Part shown: positions 54,515-62,936 of the stretch, piece after piece | Layout of the letters: every line of letters begins with the position of its first letter | Numbering within the stretch: position 1 is the first letter of the stretch | Assembly (NCBI RefSeq): GCF_014217605.1 | Contig: NZ_CP043639.1 | Location: 2,689,501-2,753,500, forward strand | DNA: 64,000 nucleotides | Origin: Sphingomonas sp. NBWT7 | GTDB taxonomy: Bacteria; Pseudomonadota; Alphaproteobacteria; Sphingomonadales; Sphingomonadaceae | Direction of reading: 5' to 3' | The notes under the pieces: generated by a model | What the model was told of the DNA's origin: nothing | The model's database searches: none | Seen by the model: the letters and a program-made list of their open reading frames with translations, nothing else | Made by a program: the position numbers and the translations under genes

Positions 54515-55432
54515 TCAGATCGGATCGTAGGGAAAGACGTGCGCCGACACCTCGTCGGCGCGCGCGAAGCTTGGGCGGAACGAGGGCGCGAGTTCGTCGG
54601 CGATCGCCTGCGGCGTCCAGCCTTCGAGTTTGGTCATCGAGCGGATCGGGCGCGGCTTGGAGAACAGCACGATCTCGTTCTTGCGTACTGCGAAGATCTG
54701 GTTGCTTACGTCCGCCGACAGATCGGACGCGAGATAGGCGACGAGCGGCGCGATCTTGTCCGCGCTCATTGTCTGGAGCCGCGCGACGCGCTCCTTTGCC
54801 TCGGGCGTCTCCGCCGGGATCGACGCGGTCATGCGGCTCCACGCGAACGGCGCGATGCAGTTCGAGCGGACGCCGACGCGCGCCATGTCGAGCGCGATCG
54901 ACTGCGACAGGCCGACGATGCCGAGCTTGGCGGCGGAATAGTTCGCCTGGCCGATGTTGCCGATCAGCCCGGACGTCGAGGTGAAGTGGACGAAGCTGCC
55001 CGACTGCTGCTCGCGGAAATACGGCGTCGCTGCCTTAGAAACGTTGAACGCGCCGTTGAGGTGCACGTCGATCACCGCGCGCCAGTCCTCGTGGCTCATC
55101 TTGTGCCAGATCGTGTCGCGCAGGATGCCGGCGTTGTTCACCACCGCATCGATGCGGCCGAAGCGCTTCACCGCGTCCTCGACGATCGTCGCCGCGCCGG
55201 CGGGATCGGCGACGCTGGCGAGATTGGCGATTGCTTGGCCGCCCGCCTCGACGATGTCGCGCGCGGTCTGCTCCGCTGGGCCGGCCTCGCCGCCTTCGCC
55301 GCCTTCGCCGACGCCCGGATCGTTGATGACGACCGCCGCGCCCTCGCGCGCGCAGAGCAGCGCGATTTCGCGCCCGATGCCGCGCCCCGCGCCGGTCACC
55401 GCGACGACCTTGCCTTCGAGAATGCCTGCCAT
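54515..55432 (-). CDS. SDR family 3-hydroxyacyl-CoA dehydrogenase-like
   Basis: A 305-residue short-chain dehydrogenase of the peroxisomal multifunctional enzyme type 2 kind. The cofactor motif TGAGRGIG and the NDPGVGEGGEGG loop suit NAD(H), the NNAGILRD motif stabilises the sheet, and Ser in FTSTSGLIG with YSAAK forms the active site. The C-terminal 60 residues (after the SDR core) are longer than usual and end in a GWTP-x-AIADEL segment. First gene of the operon, 95 bases from the divergent IclR gene, so it is the likely point of control. Confidence 0.9.
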   Translation of the reverse strand: MAGILEGKVVAVTGAGRGIGREIALLCAREGAAVVINDPGVGEGGEGGEAGPAEQTARDIVEAGGQAIANLASVADPAGAATIVEDAVKRFGRIDAVVNNAGILRDTIWHKMSHEDWRAVIDVHLNGAFNVSKAATPYFREQQSGSFVHFTSTSGLIGNIGQANYSAAKLGIVGLSQSIALDMARVGVRSNCIAPFAWSRMTASIPAETPEAKERVARLQTMSADKIAPLVAYLASDLSADVSNQIFAVRKNEIVLFSKPRPIRSMTKLEGWTPQAIADELAPSFRPSFARADEVSAHVFPYDPI

Positions 55433-55477
55433 CCCGCTCTCCCTTGTCGGCGTCAGCCGTACAGCGATGCGCCCAGA

Positions 55478-55515
55478 CTTTCAACATCCGGCATTGTTTT
55501 TCAGGATGTTGAAAG
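55478..55515. promoter_or_regulatory. Inverted-repeat operator between SDR operon and IclR gene
   Basis: CTTTCAACATCC and GGATGTTGAAAG form a perfect 12-bp inverted repeat separated by 14 bases, exactly in the 95-base divergent spacer. The two half-sites are about 26 bases apart centre to centre, fitting one face of the helix. It is a likely binding site of the adjacent IclR regulator and would control both transcripts. Confidence 0.75.
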
Positions 55516-55527
55516 ATAGGTCAGGGC

Positions 55528-56271
55528 ATGGAGCTTCGGGTACGCTCGGTCGGTCACGCCTTTGCGATCATGCGGCTGCTCGCCCATGGCGAGGCGATGA
55601 CGCTGTCGGAGATAGCGCGCGGCTGTGCGCTCAGTCCGTCGACCTGCCTCGGGCTGCTGCGCACCCTGATCGGCGAACGCGTGCTCGCCGCGCAGCCGGG
55701 CAAAAGGTACGCCCTCGCGCCGGCGTGGCGGGAGGGATCGGCGCGATGGGCCGATCCGCACGCGCAGATCGTCGCCACCGCCCGCCCGCTGCTCGACCGG
55801 GCGGCGCGCCAACTCGACGCGCCGGTCGGGCTGTGGCGCGTCGTTGCGGGGGAGCGGCTGCAGCTGATCGCGCTGGGCGAGAGTGCGGCGTCGACCCGGA
55901 TCCACATGCAGGTGGGGCAGCGCCAGCCGATCGGCGGCGGCGCGACCGGCCGCGCGCTTGCCGCGGCGCAGAGGCTCGAGGAGGCGGCGGTGGCGACGCG
56001 GTTCGCGGCGGTGCGCTGGGAACGCGCGCTCGATCTCGCCGCCTATCGCAGGCAGATCGCGGATGCGGCGCGTGACGGCTATGCGGTCGACGATCGCTAC
56101 GGCCACGCCGGCGTGCGCTCGATTGCGGTCGCCGTTCCCGGCGACCCGCCGACGCTGTGCCTGTCGGTATCGTTCTTCGCCGCCGACGCCGGCTGCGCCC
56201 GCGACGCCGAGGCCGGCCAGCTGTTGAAAGACCTAGCCAACGGACTCCATGCGTCGACTAGCGCAGCCTAG
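55528..56271 (+). CDS. IclR family transcriptional regulator
   Basis: A 247-residue regulator. The N-terminal winged HTH (RSVGHAFAIMRLLAHGEAMTLSEIA, then LSPSTCLGLLRTLIGERVLA) is followed by the IclR effector-binding domain (VGLWRVVAGERLQLIALGE to GVRSIAVAVPGDPPTLCLSVSF). It probably senses a metabolite of the acyl-CoA pathway encoded on the opposite strand. The 12-bp inverted repeat ends 12 bases before its start codon, indicating autoregulation. ATG 55528 follows a weak AGGTCAGGG. Confidence 0.92.
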   Translation: MELRVRSVGHAFAIMRLLAHGEAMTLSEIARGCALSPSTCLGLLRTLIGERVLAAQPGKRYALAPAWREGSARWADPHAQIVATARPLLDRAARQLDAPVGLWRVVAGERLQLIALGESAASTRIHMQVGQRQPIGGGATGRALAAAQRLEEAAVATRFAAVRWERALDLAAYRRQIADAARDGYAVDDRYGHAGVRSIAVAVPGDPPTLCLSVSFFAADAGCARDAEAGQLLKDLANGLHASTSAA

Positions 56272-56325
56272 GCACCACGGAACGCCTGCCAACCCGCATG
56301 GAAGTACCACTTCCACGCGCACCCT

Positions 56326-57450
56326 TTACGCCGCCACCACCTTGCGTGCCTCGTCCGCCGCCTCGATCTCTGCCGCCTTCGCCTCGACCAGGCCGACGAT
56401 GTGCTCGATCATGCCGGCGTCCTGCACGTGATGGTCGGTGACGCCCGACAGATACACCATGTGCTTGCCGTTGCCGCCGCCGGTGATCCCGATGTCGGTT
56501 TCGCGCGCCTCGCCCGGGCCGTTGACGACGCAGCCGAGCACGGAAAGCGACATCGGCGTGCGGATATGCTGCAACCGTTCCTCCAGCGCCTGAACGGTGC
56601 GGATGACGTCGAACCCCTGCCGTGCGCAGCTCGGGCAGCTCACCACGCGCACGCCGCGATTGCGGATGCCGAGCGCCTTCAGGATCTCGAACCCGACGCG
56701 CACTTCCTCCTCGGGCTCGGCCGACAGCGAGACGCGGATCGTGTCACCGATGCCGTACCACAGGAGCGAACCGATCCCGATCGCGCTCTTCACCGTGCCG
56801 CCGACGAAGCCGCCCGCCTCGGTGATGCCGAGATGCAGCGGGCAATCGACCACTTCGGCGAGCTGCTGGTAGGCGGCGACCGCGAGGAACAGATCGGACG
56901 CCTTCACCGCCACCTTGAATTCGTGGAAGTCGCGGTCCTGCAGCAGCTTGATATGATCGAGCGCGCTTTCCACCAGCGCCTCGGGGCAGGGTTCGCCGTA
57001 TTTCTCGAGCAGGTCCTTTTCCAGGCTGCCGGCGTTGACGCCGATGCGGATCGCGCAGCCATTCGCCTTGGCGGCGTTGACCACTTCGTTGACGCGCTCG
57101 GCCGATCCGATGTTGCCCGGGTTGATGCGCAGGCACGCGGCGCCGGCATCAGCCGCCTCCAGCGCGCGCTTGTAGTGGAAATGGATGTCGGCGACGATCG
57201 GCACGCGCGCGGCGCGCACGATTTGGCGCAGCGCCGCGGTCGATTCGACGTCGGGGCAGCTGACGCGGATGATGTCGACGCCGGCATCCTCGCAGCGGCG
57301 GATCTGATCGATCGTCGCGCGCGGATCGGACGTCGGCGTGTTGGTCATCGTCTGCACGGTGACGGGCGCATCGCCGCCGACGGGCACGGTGCCGACCATG
57401 ATCTGGCGGCTTTGGCGGCGCGTGATATCGCGCCAGGGACGGAGGGACAT
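56326..57450 (-). CDS. ispG: 4-hydroxy-3-methylbut-2-enyl-diphosphate synthase
   Basis: A 374-residue 4Fe-4S enzyme of the MEP isoprenoid pathway. The TIM-barrel part has [11 protein letters not shown] and [14 protein letters not shown], and the cluster-binding part has [12 protein letters not shown] and [10 protein letters not shown] with three Cys and a Glu ligand, ending with [14 protein letters not shown]. The plain bacterial form is about 370 residues, as here. No partner pathway genes are nearby. Confidence 0.97.
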   Translation of the reverse strand: MSLRPWRDITRRQSRQIMVGTVPVGGDAPVTVQTMTNTPTSDPRATIDQIRRCEDAGVDIIRVSCPDVESTAALRQIVRAARVPIVADIHFHYKRALEAADAGAACLRINPGNIGSAERVNEVVNAAKANGCAIRIGVNAGSLEKDLLEKYGEPCPEALVESALDHIKLLQDRDFHEFKVAVKASDLFLAVAAYQQLAEVVDCPLHLGITEAGGFVGGTVKSAIGIGSLLWYGIGDTIRVSLSAEPEEEVRVGFEILKALGIRNRGVRVVSCPSCARQGFDVIRTVQALEERLQHIRTPMSLSVLGCVVNGPGEARETDIGITGGGNGKHMVYLSGVTDHHVQDAGMIEHIVGLVEAKAAEIEAADEARKVVAA

Positions 57451-57519
57451 GGAGGCTTCCTATCGGCTTTGCCGGCGATATAGCGTCTCGCGGACATAAA
57501 CGAAATCAGGGGCAGGATC

Positions 57520-58041
57520 ATGACGCTTTCGCTGTACGACGCGGTTATTCCGTCGAACCTCCAGATCCTCGGCGCGGTCGACGGCCTCATCGACAAGGCG
57601 GAGGCGTTCGCGAGCGAGAAGGGCATGGCGCCCGCCGCGCTGATCGACGCGCGGCTCGCGCCCGACATGCTGCCGTTCGGCTATCAGGTGAAGTCGGTCG
57701 CCGAACATTCGATCGGCGGGATCGAGGGCGTGCGCGGCGGCAACTTCTCGCCCAGCATGACGCCGTGGCCGACCGATTTCGCCGGGCTTCACGCCAAGGT
57801 GCAGGGCGCGATCACCGCGCTCGAGGCGGTCGACCGTGCCGAATTCGACGCGCTGGCGGACAAGGACACGCAATTCTCGATGGGCGAGATGCGCATGCCG
57901 TTCAGCGGCGCGCAGTTCCTCTTGTCCTTCTCGCAGCCCAATTTCTATTTCCACGCCACCACCGCCTACGCGATCCTGCGTGCGCAGGGGGTGAAGCTGG
58001 GCAAGCGCGACTTCCTGGGCAAATTGCGCATGGCGATCTGA
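57520..58041 (+). CDS. DUF1993 family protein
   Basis: A 173-residue helical protein. MTLSLYDAVIPSNLQILGAV, the DMLPFGYQVKSVAEHS segment and SFSQPNFYFHATTAYAILR near the end are the DUF1993 blocks. The family resembles DinB four-helix proteins with a possible metal site. GGGGCAGGATC precedes the ATG. Single gene, divergent from ispG by 69 bases. Function unknown. Confidence 0.88.
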   Translation: MTLSLYDAVIPSNLQILGAVDGLIDKAEAFASEKGMAPAALIDARLAPDMLPFGYQVKSVAEHSIGGIEGVRGGNFSPSMTPWPTDFAGLHAKVQGAITALEAVDRAEFDALADKDTQFSMGEMRMPFSGAQFLLSFSQPNFYFHATTAYAILRAQGVKLGKRDFLGKLRMAI

Positions 58042-58084
58042 CCGCAGCAATAGTTCGTTACGGTTCTCGCGCTAAGGCGGGGCG

Positions 58085-59272
58085 GTGCCAAAACCCGCCG
58101 CCCCCGCCACACGCCACTATGGCCTCGACTGGCTGCGGATCGGCGCGTTCGCGCTGCTGATCGTCTACCATGTCGCGATGGTTTTCGCGCCGTGGCCGTG
58201 GGTGGTGAAATGGCCCGAGACGTTTCCGGCGCTGATCGTGCCGATGGCGCTGCTGACGCCGTGGCGCATCCCGCTGCTGTTCGTCGTATCGGGCTTCGCG
58301 ACGCGCAAGCTGCTGTCGCGTAGCCCCGATCTCGCCGGCTTCGTCCATGCGCGCAGCCTGCGCCTGCTCGTCCCGCTCGCCTTCGCGATGCTCGTGCTGC
58401 TGCCACCCGAACTCTGGGTCCGCGTGCGGCTCGCGGGCGATCCGGAGGGGCTCGCGACCTATTGGCTGGGCGATTACTGGAGCCCGTTCGTCCACTACGG
58501 CCGTGCCTTCCCGAACTGGGAACATATGTGGTTCGTCGTCTACCTGTGGGCGTATACGATGGTGCTCGCCGCGATGATCGCACGGATGGGCATCGCGCGG
58601 ATCGACCGCTGGTTCGCGCTGCTGACGATCGGATGGCGGCTCGTGTGGCTGCCGATCGCCGCGCTAGTGGGCATGAAGATCGCGCTGATGTTCGTCGTGC
58701 CGGAAACGCAGGGGCTGTTCAGCGACTGGACCGGGCATTCGGCGTACCTGCCGCTGTTCGTCTTCGGCTTCGCGCTCGGGGGCACGCCTGCGCTGTGGCA
58801 GGGCATCGCGCGCGGTTGGCGCGCGGCGCTCGCCATCGCGCTGGCGTGTGCCGTCGTCGTCACCTGGGTGGAGCTCGCCTATCAGGGAAGCACGCTGCCG
58901 GGGCATGCGGTGATGGCGCTCGATCGCGCGGCGCGGCTCGGCATGGCGTGGGGCGTGATCCTCGCGCTGCTGCGTCTCGCCGACGCGCGGCTCAACTGCG
59001 ATCACCGCTGGCGCGCGCCGCTCGCGGAGGCAGTGTTCCCCGCCTATATCGTCCATCATCCGGTGCTCGTCGTACTCGCCTGGCTCGCGCCCGGCTGGGG
59101 GCTTGGGCCACTCGCGGGCTTCGCCTTCCTGCTCGGCGCGACGGCGCTCGCCTGTTGGGGCGCCTATGCCGCGGGGCGCCGCATCGCCTGGCTCGCGCCA
59201 CTGATCGGGCTTGCCCCGCGCCGCGCGGTGCCGCCGCGCGCGATGGTATCGGGGGCGGGGGGAAGCTGCTAG
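58085..59272 (+). CDS. Acyltransferase family 3 membrane protein (OpgC-like), copy A
   Basis: A 395-residue membrane protein with about ten helices of the acyltransferase 3 family (the MdoC/OpgC-like group). It begins RHYGLDWLRIGAFALLIVYH with the typical D-x-x-R and His, then WRIPLLFVVSGFATRKLL, and later GHSAYLPLFVFGFALG and AVFPAYIVHHPVLVV. It would acylate a periplasmic glucan or another surface sugar. GTG 58085 is used because the frame upstream lacks family character. A paralogue follows immediately. Confidence 0.85.
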   Translation: MPKPAAPATRHYGLDWLRIGAFALLIVYHVAMVFAPWPWVVKWPETFPALIVPMALLTPWRIPLLFVVSGFATRKLLSRSPDLAGFVHARSLRLLVPLAFAMLVLLPPELWVRVRLAGDPEGLATYWLGDYWSPFVHYGRAFPNWEHMWFVVYLWAYTMVLAAMIARMGIARIDRWFALLTIGWRLVWLPIAALVGMKIALMFVVPETQGLFSDWTGHSAYLPLFVFGFALGGTPALWQGIARGWRAALAIALACAVVVTWVELAYQGSTLPGHAVMALDRAARLGMAWGVILALLRLADARLNCDHRWRAPLAEAVFPAYIVHHPVLVVLAWLAPGWGLGPLAGFAFLLGATALACWGAYAAGRRIAWLAPLIGLAPRRAVPPRAMVSGAGGSC

Positions 59273-59283
59273 GCACCGCGCCG

Positions 59284-60453
59284 ATGCAGCGGCACTACGG
59301 CCTCGACTGGCTTCGCATCGGGGCCTTTGCGATCCTGATCCTCTACCATATCGGCATGGTGTTCGTGCCGTGGCCGTTCCACGCAAAGCTCGATGCGCAG
59401 CCGTGGGTCGCAGTGCCGATGATGCTGTCCAACCCGTGGCGATTGTCGCTGCTGTTCGTCGTCTCGGGCTATGCCAGCCGTGCGCTGTTCGTGCGCCATG
59501 CGACGGCATGGACGTTCGTGCGCAGCCGCACCGCGCGGCTGCTGATCCCGCTCGCGTGCGGCGTCGCGGCGATCGTGCCGCCGCAGGCATGGGTCGAACT
59601 CGTCACGCAGCACGGCTACCAGCGCGGCTTCGCTGCCTTCTGGTGGGGCGATTACTTCCGCTTCGGGCGGCTAGACGGCATCGCGCTGCCGACGTGGAAC
59701 CACCTGTGGTTCGTCGGCTATCTGTGGGTCTACACGCTCGGCTGGACGCTGGTGCTCGTCGTGACGCCGGTCGCGGTTCGCCGCGCCGCGCAAGGGGCGT
59801 TCGATCGCTTGTTCGGCGGCGTCGGCGCGCTGCTGCTGCCGATGGCGTGGCTGATGCTCGTCAGCGGCGTGCTGTTCCCCGGCGCGCGCGAAACGCACGA
59901 GTTGCGGGGCGATTGGGTGGCGCATGCGAGCTACTTCCCGATGCTCGTCTTCGGCTATGCGCTTGCCGGCAGCGAAGCGACATTGGCGTCGTTCGCGCGC
60001 TGGTGGAAGCCGACCGCGCTGCTCGCACTGCTCGCCTATGGCGTCGTCGCGGGGATCGCGATCGTCTACGCCGGCTATCGCGTCACCCCACGGCCATTCG
60101 GGACGATCTTCAGCCTGGCGCGCGGCGTCGAGGGCTGGATGGCGATTGCCGCGCTGATCGGCGTCGCGGAAACCTTCTGGAACCGCGACCATCGCTGGCG
60201 GCCGATGCTGACCGAGGCGGTATTTCCCTTCTACATCGCGCACCAGACGATCATCGTCGTCGTCGCCTATTGGCTGATGCCGTCGGCGCTGCCGGGTGCG
60301 GCATCGTTCGCGATCCTCGTCGCGGCGACGCTGACGGGATGCAGCGTTTTCTACCTAGTCGGGCGACGTGTGCCGCTGCTGCGCCCGCTGATCGGGCTGC
60401 GGCTCCATCGCCGCGCGCCCGCGATCCCCGACGACCGCCCCGCCATCGTTTGA
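59284..60453 (+). CDS. Acyltransferase family 3 membrane protein (OpgC-like), copy B
   Basis: A 389-residue paralogue of the previous gene, aligned from the first residues (RHYGLDWLRIGAFAILILYH, then WRLSLLFVVSGYASRALF) to the end (AVFPFYIAHQTIIVVVAYW). About ten membrane helices. The two copies lie 11 bases apart in the same direction and are probably a duplication with divergence in the loops. The His-bearing first helix and HASYFPMLVFGYALAG are kept, so both look active. Acceptor unknown. Confidence 0.86.
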   Translation: MQRHYGLDWLRIGAFAILILYHIGMVFVPWPFHAKLDAQPWVAVPMMLSNPWRLSLLFVVSGYASRALFVRHATAWTFVRSRTARLLIPLACGVAAIVPPQAWVELVTQHGYQRGFAAFWWGDYFRFGRLDGIALPTWNHLWFVGYLWVYTLGWTLVLVVTPVAVRRAAQGAFDRLFGGVGALLLPMAWLMLVSGVLFPGARETHELRGDWVAHASYFPMLVFGYALAGSEATLASFARWWKPTALLALLAYGVVAGIAIVYAGYRVTPRPFGTIFSLARGVEGWMAIAALIGVAETFWNRDHRWRPMLTEAVFPFYIAHQTIIVVVAYWLMPSALPGAASFAILVAATLTGCSVFYLVGRRVPLLRPLIGLRLHRRAPAIPDDRPAIV

Positions 60454-60464
60454 GAAGGACCATC

Positions 60465-61466
60465 ATGCGCCGCCTGCTGCTCGCCGCTCTCCTCACCGCC
60501 CCGCTCGTGCCCGCCTGCATCTCGTCGGCCGCCGCGCAGACCGCGCCGCGCTGGTCGCTCGCCATCCACGGTGGCGCCGGGGTGATCGAGCGCGACAAGC
60601 TTACGCCCGAACAGGACAAGGCGATTCGCGCCGCGCTCGCCCGCGCGCTCGAGGCCGGATCGGCAATCCTCGCCAAGGGCGGCGCGGCGCTCGACGCCGT
60701 CGAGGCGGCAATCAAGGTGCTCGAGGACGATCCGCATTTCAACGCCGGGCGCGGCGCAGTGCTGACGTGGGACGGGCACAACGAGCTCGACGCGGCGATC
60801 ATGGACGGGCGCACGCGCGCCGCGGGGGCGGTCGCCGGCGTCACCGCGACGCGCCACCCCGTCAGCCTCGCCCGCGCGGTGATGGAGAAGAGCGACCACG
60901 TGTTCCTGTCGGGCGCCGGGGCCGACGCCTTCTCGCGCGTGCAGAAGCTCGAACAGGCCGGCCCCGAATGGTTCGCGACGCCCGAGCGCCGCCGCCAGCT
61001 CGAGACACTGAAGGCGAACAAGCTGTCGGCGATCGACGTCGACCGCAAATACGGCACCGTCGGCGCCGTGGCGCGCGACGCAAGCGGGCATCTCGCCGCC
61101 GCCACCTCGACCGGCGGGATCACCGGCAAGCGCTGGGGCCGGATCGGCGACGCGCCGGTGATCGGCGCGGGCACCTATGCCGACGATCGCGCCTGCGCCG
61201 TTTCCGCCACCGGCGCCGGCGAGTATTTCATCCGCGAAGGCGTCGCGCACGAGATCTGCGCTCGGATCCGCTTCGCGCGTGAAGCGCCGCAGGTGGCGGC
61301 GGACCGCGTGATGGACGAGGTGAAGGCGCTGGGCGGCGACGGCGGGGTGATCGTCAATAGCCCCGACGGCACGATCGCATGGAGCTACAACACGCCGGGC
61401 ATGTACCGCGGCCGCATCTCGGCGGGCGGCAAGCCGGTCGTCGCGATCTACCGCGACGAGCCGTAA
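60465..61466 (+). CDS. Isoaspartyl peptidase / type 2 L-asparaginase
   Basis: A 333-residue Ntn-hydrolase precursor that self-cleaves before Thr198 (DRKYGTVGAVA) to give alpha and beta subunits. The SLAIHGGAGV start, FNAGRGAVLTWDGHNELDA and ATSTGGITGKRWGRIGDAPVIGAGTYAD are family blocks. Residues 1-25 form a signal peptide ending SAAAQ, so it should be periplasmic, unlike the cytosolic form in E. coli. It removes isoaspartyl dipeptides or asparagine. GAGAAGGACC precedes ATG 60465, 11 bases after the acyltransferase gene. Confidence 0.92.
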   Translation: MRRLLLAALLTAPLVPACISSAAAQTAPRWSLAIHGGAGVIERDKLTPEQDKAIRAALARALEAGSAILAKGGAALDAVEAAIKVLEDDPHFNAGRGAVLTWDGHNELDAAIMDGRTRAAGAVAGVTATRHPVSLARAVMEKSDHVFLSGAGADAFSRVQKLEQAGPEWFATPERRRQLETLKANKLSAIDVDRKYGTVGAVARDASGHLAAATSTGGITGKRWGRIGDAPVIGAGTYADDRACAVSATGAGEYFIREGVAHEICARIRFAREAPQVAADRVMDEVKALGGDGGVIVNSPDGTIAWSYNTPGMYRGRISAGGKPVVAIYRDEP

Positions 61467-61603
61467 GGGATAGCACGTAAGCACCGCGTTCCCGGCAGAG
61501 CGGGGAGCCACGCGCCGTGCGAGTGCCGCCAGGCCTATCCCGCGGGCAAGCAGGGGAGTGGGCGGCAGGCAGCGTCCGCGACCGCCGCCCGCCCGCCCGC
61601 TTG

Positions 61604-62932
61604 TCACTCGCGGAAGGCGCGTTCCGACAGGCGCGTGATCGGCGTCAGGATATACTGCATCACCGTGCGCGGATCACCGAGCAAGTTGATCTCCGCCGTC
61701 ATGCCGGTGCCGATCGGCAACAGCGTGCCCGTACGGCGATCGAGCAGCCCCTTCGTGTCGGTGCGCACGAAGACGTTATAGTAGCTCGCCTGCGCCTTCT
61801 CGTCGACGATCGCGTCGGGCGAGATCGATTCGACCTTGCCGTCGATCCAGCCGTAGACCGAACTGTCGTAGGCGGTGATGTTGATCCGCGCATGCTGCCC
61901 GGTGCGCACGCGCGCGATGTCCTCGGGGCGAACGCGCGCCTCGACCAGCAGCGTGTCGCGGCTCGGCGAGATTTCGGCGATCGGCGCGCCGGGGGCGACC
62001 GCCGCCCCGACGGTGGTGACGATGACGCGGTTGATCCGCCCCGCGAGCGGCGCGCGCACGGTTGTTCGCTCGAGCCGCGCGGCGAGCGCCGGCATCGTCG
62101 AGGCGCGCGCGGACAGGTCAGCCTGCGCCTTGGCGAGTTCGTCCGCCGCGCGCGCGCGCCAGTCCTGCCGCGCCTGCGCAAGGCTGGCACCGGCTTCCGA
62201 TACCGCCGCCTGCGACCGCGCGAGCGCCGCCGACGCCTGCGCCGCCTCGCTTGCCGCCACCGCCGCGGCGCTGCTCGCCTGATTCAACGTGAGCCGCGGC
62301 TCGATGCCCTTGTCGACCAGCGGCTTGATCATCTCGAGTTCGTAGGCGCGCGCCTCGCTCGCGCTGCGCCGCGCCTCGAGCGCGGAGCGCGCCTCGTTGA
62401 CCGCGCGGGTCGCCTGCACGCCGCGCGCGCCGTACGCGCCGGTGATCCCGGCGAGTTCCTGCATCTTGGCGGCGTGCAACGCGCGCTCGATCTCGATCTG
62501 CTCGGCGATCGCCGGATTGCTTGCGGCGGGATAGACCGGCTCGCGCCCGAGCACCTCGGCCTTCAGGCGGGCGATCTTGACGAGCAGCGCGGCGGTCTGC
62601 GCTTCGCCCGAGCCGAGCTCGCCGCCGGTGGCGGTGGGATCGAGCCGAACGATCGGCTGCCCGGCGCGCACCAGTTGCCCGGTACGCACCAGGATCTCCT
62701 TCACCACCCCGCCTTCGAGGTTCGACACCGTCTGCAGCTGCGAGCTGGCGATGACGCGTCCCGAACCGCGCACGGTGCGGTCGAGCGTCGCCCACGATGC
62801 CCAGACGACGAAGATCACGAAGAAGGCGACGATCGCCCACAGCAGCAGGCTCGACGCCTGGCGTGGCTTCACGCGCGAGGCGAGATCCTCGAGATGCGTG
62901 TGCGGGGCGGGCTGGGTTGCGAGTTCGGACAT
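61604..62932 (-). CDS. HlyD-family type I secretion adaptor
   Basis: A 442-residue membrane fusion protein that links the ABC exporter to an outer membrane channel. One transmembrane helix near residues 30-48 (LLLWAIVAFFVIFVVWAS) is followed by the lipoyl half-motif (GVVKEILVRTGQLVRAGQPI), a long alpha-hairpin coiled coil (about 125-260, rich in Ala and Arg), the second lipoyl half (LAGRINRVIVTTVGAAVAPG) and the beta domain ending MQYILTPITRLSERAFRE. Its ATG is 4 bases after the ABC gene stop, so they are one operon. The secreted substrate is not in the window. Confidence 0.93.
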   Translation of the reverse strand: MSELATQPAPHTHLEDLASRVKPRQASSLLLWAIVAFFVIFVVWASWATLDRTVRGSGRVIASSQLQTVSNLEGGVVKEILVRTGQLVRAGQPIVRLDPTATGGELGSGEAQTAALLVKIARLKAEVLGREPVYPAASNPAIAEQIEIERALHAAKMQELAGITGAYGARGVQATRAVNEARSALEARRSASEARAYELEMIKPLVDKGIEPRLTLNQASSAAAVAASEAAQASAALARSQAAVSEAGASLAQARQDWRARAADELAKAQADLSARASTMPALAARLERTTVRAPLAGRINRVIVTTVGAAVAPGAPIAEISPSRDTLLVEARVRPEDIARVRTGQHARINITAYDSSVYGWIDGKVESISPDAIVDEKAQASYYNVFVRTDTKGLLDRRTGTLLPIGTGMTAEINLLGDPRTVMQYILTPITRLSERAFRE

Positions 62933-62936
62933 CGGA

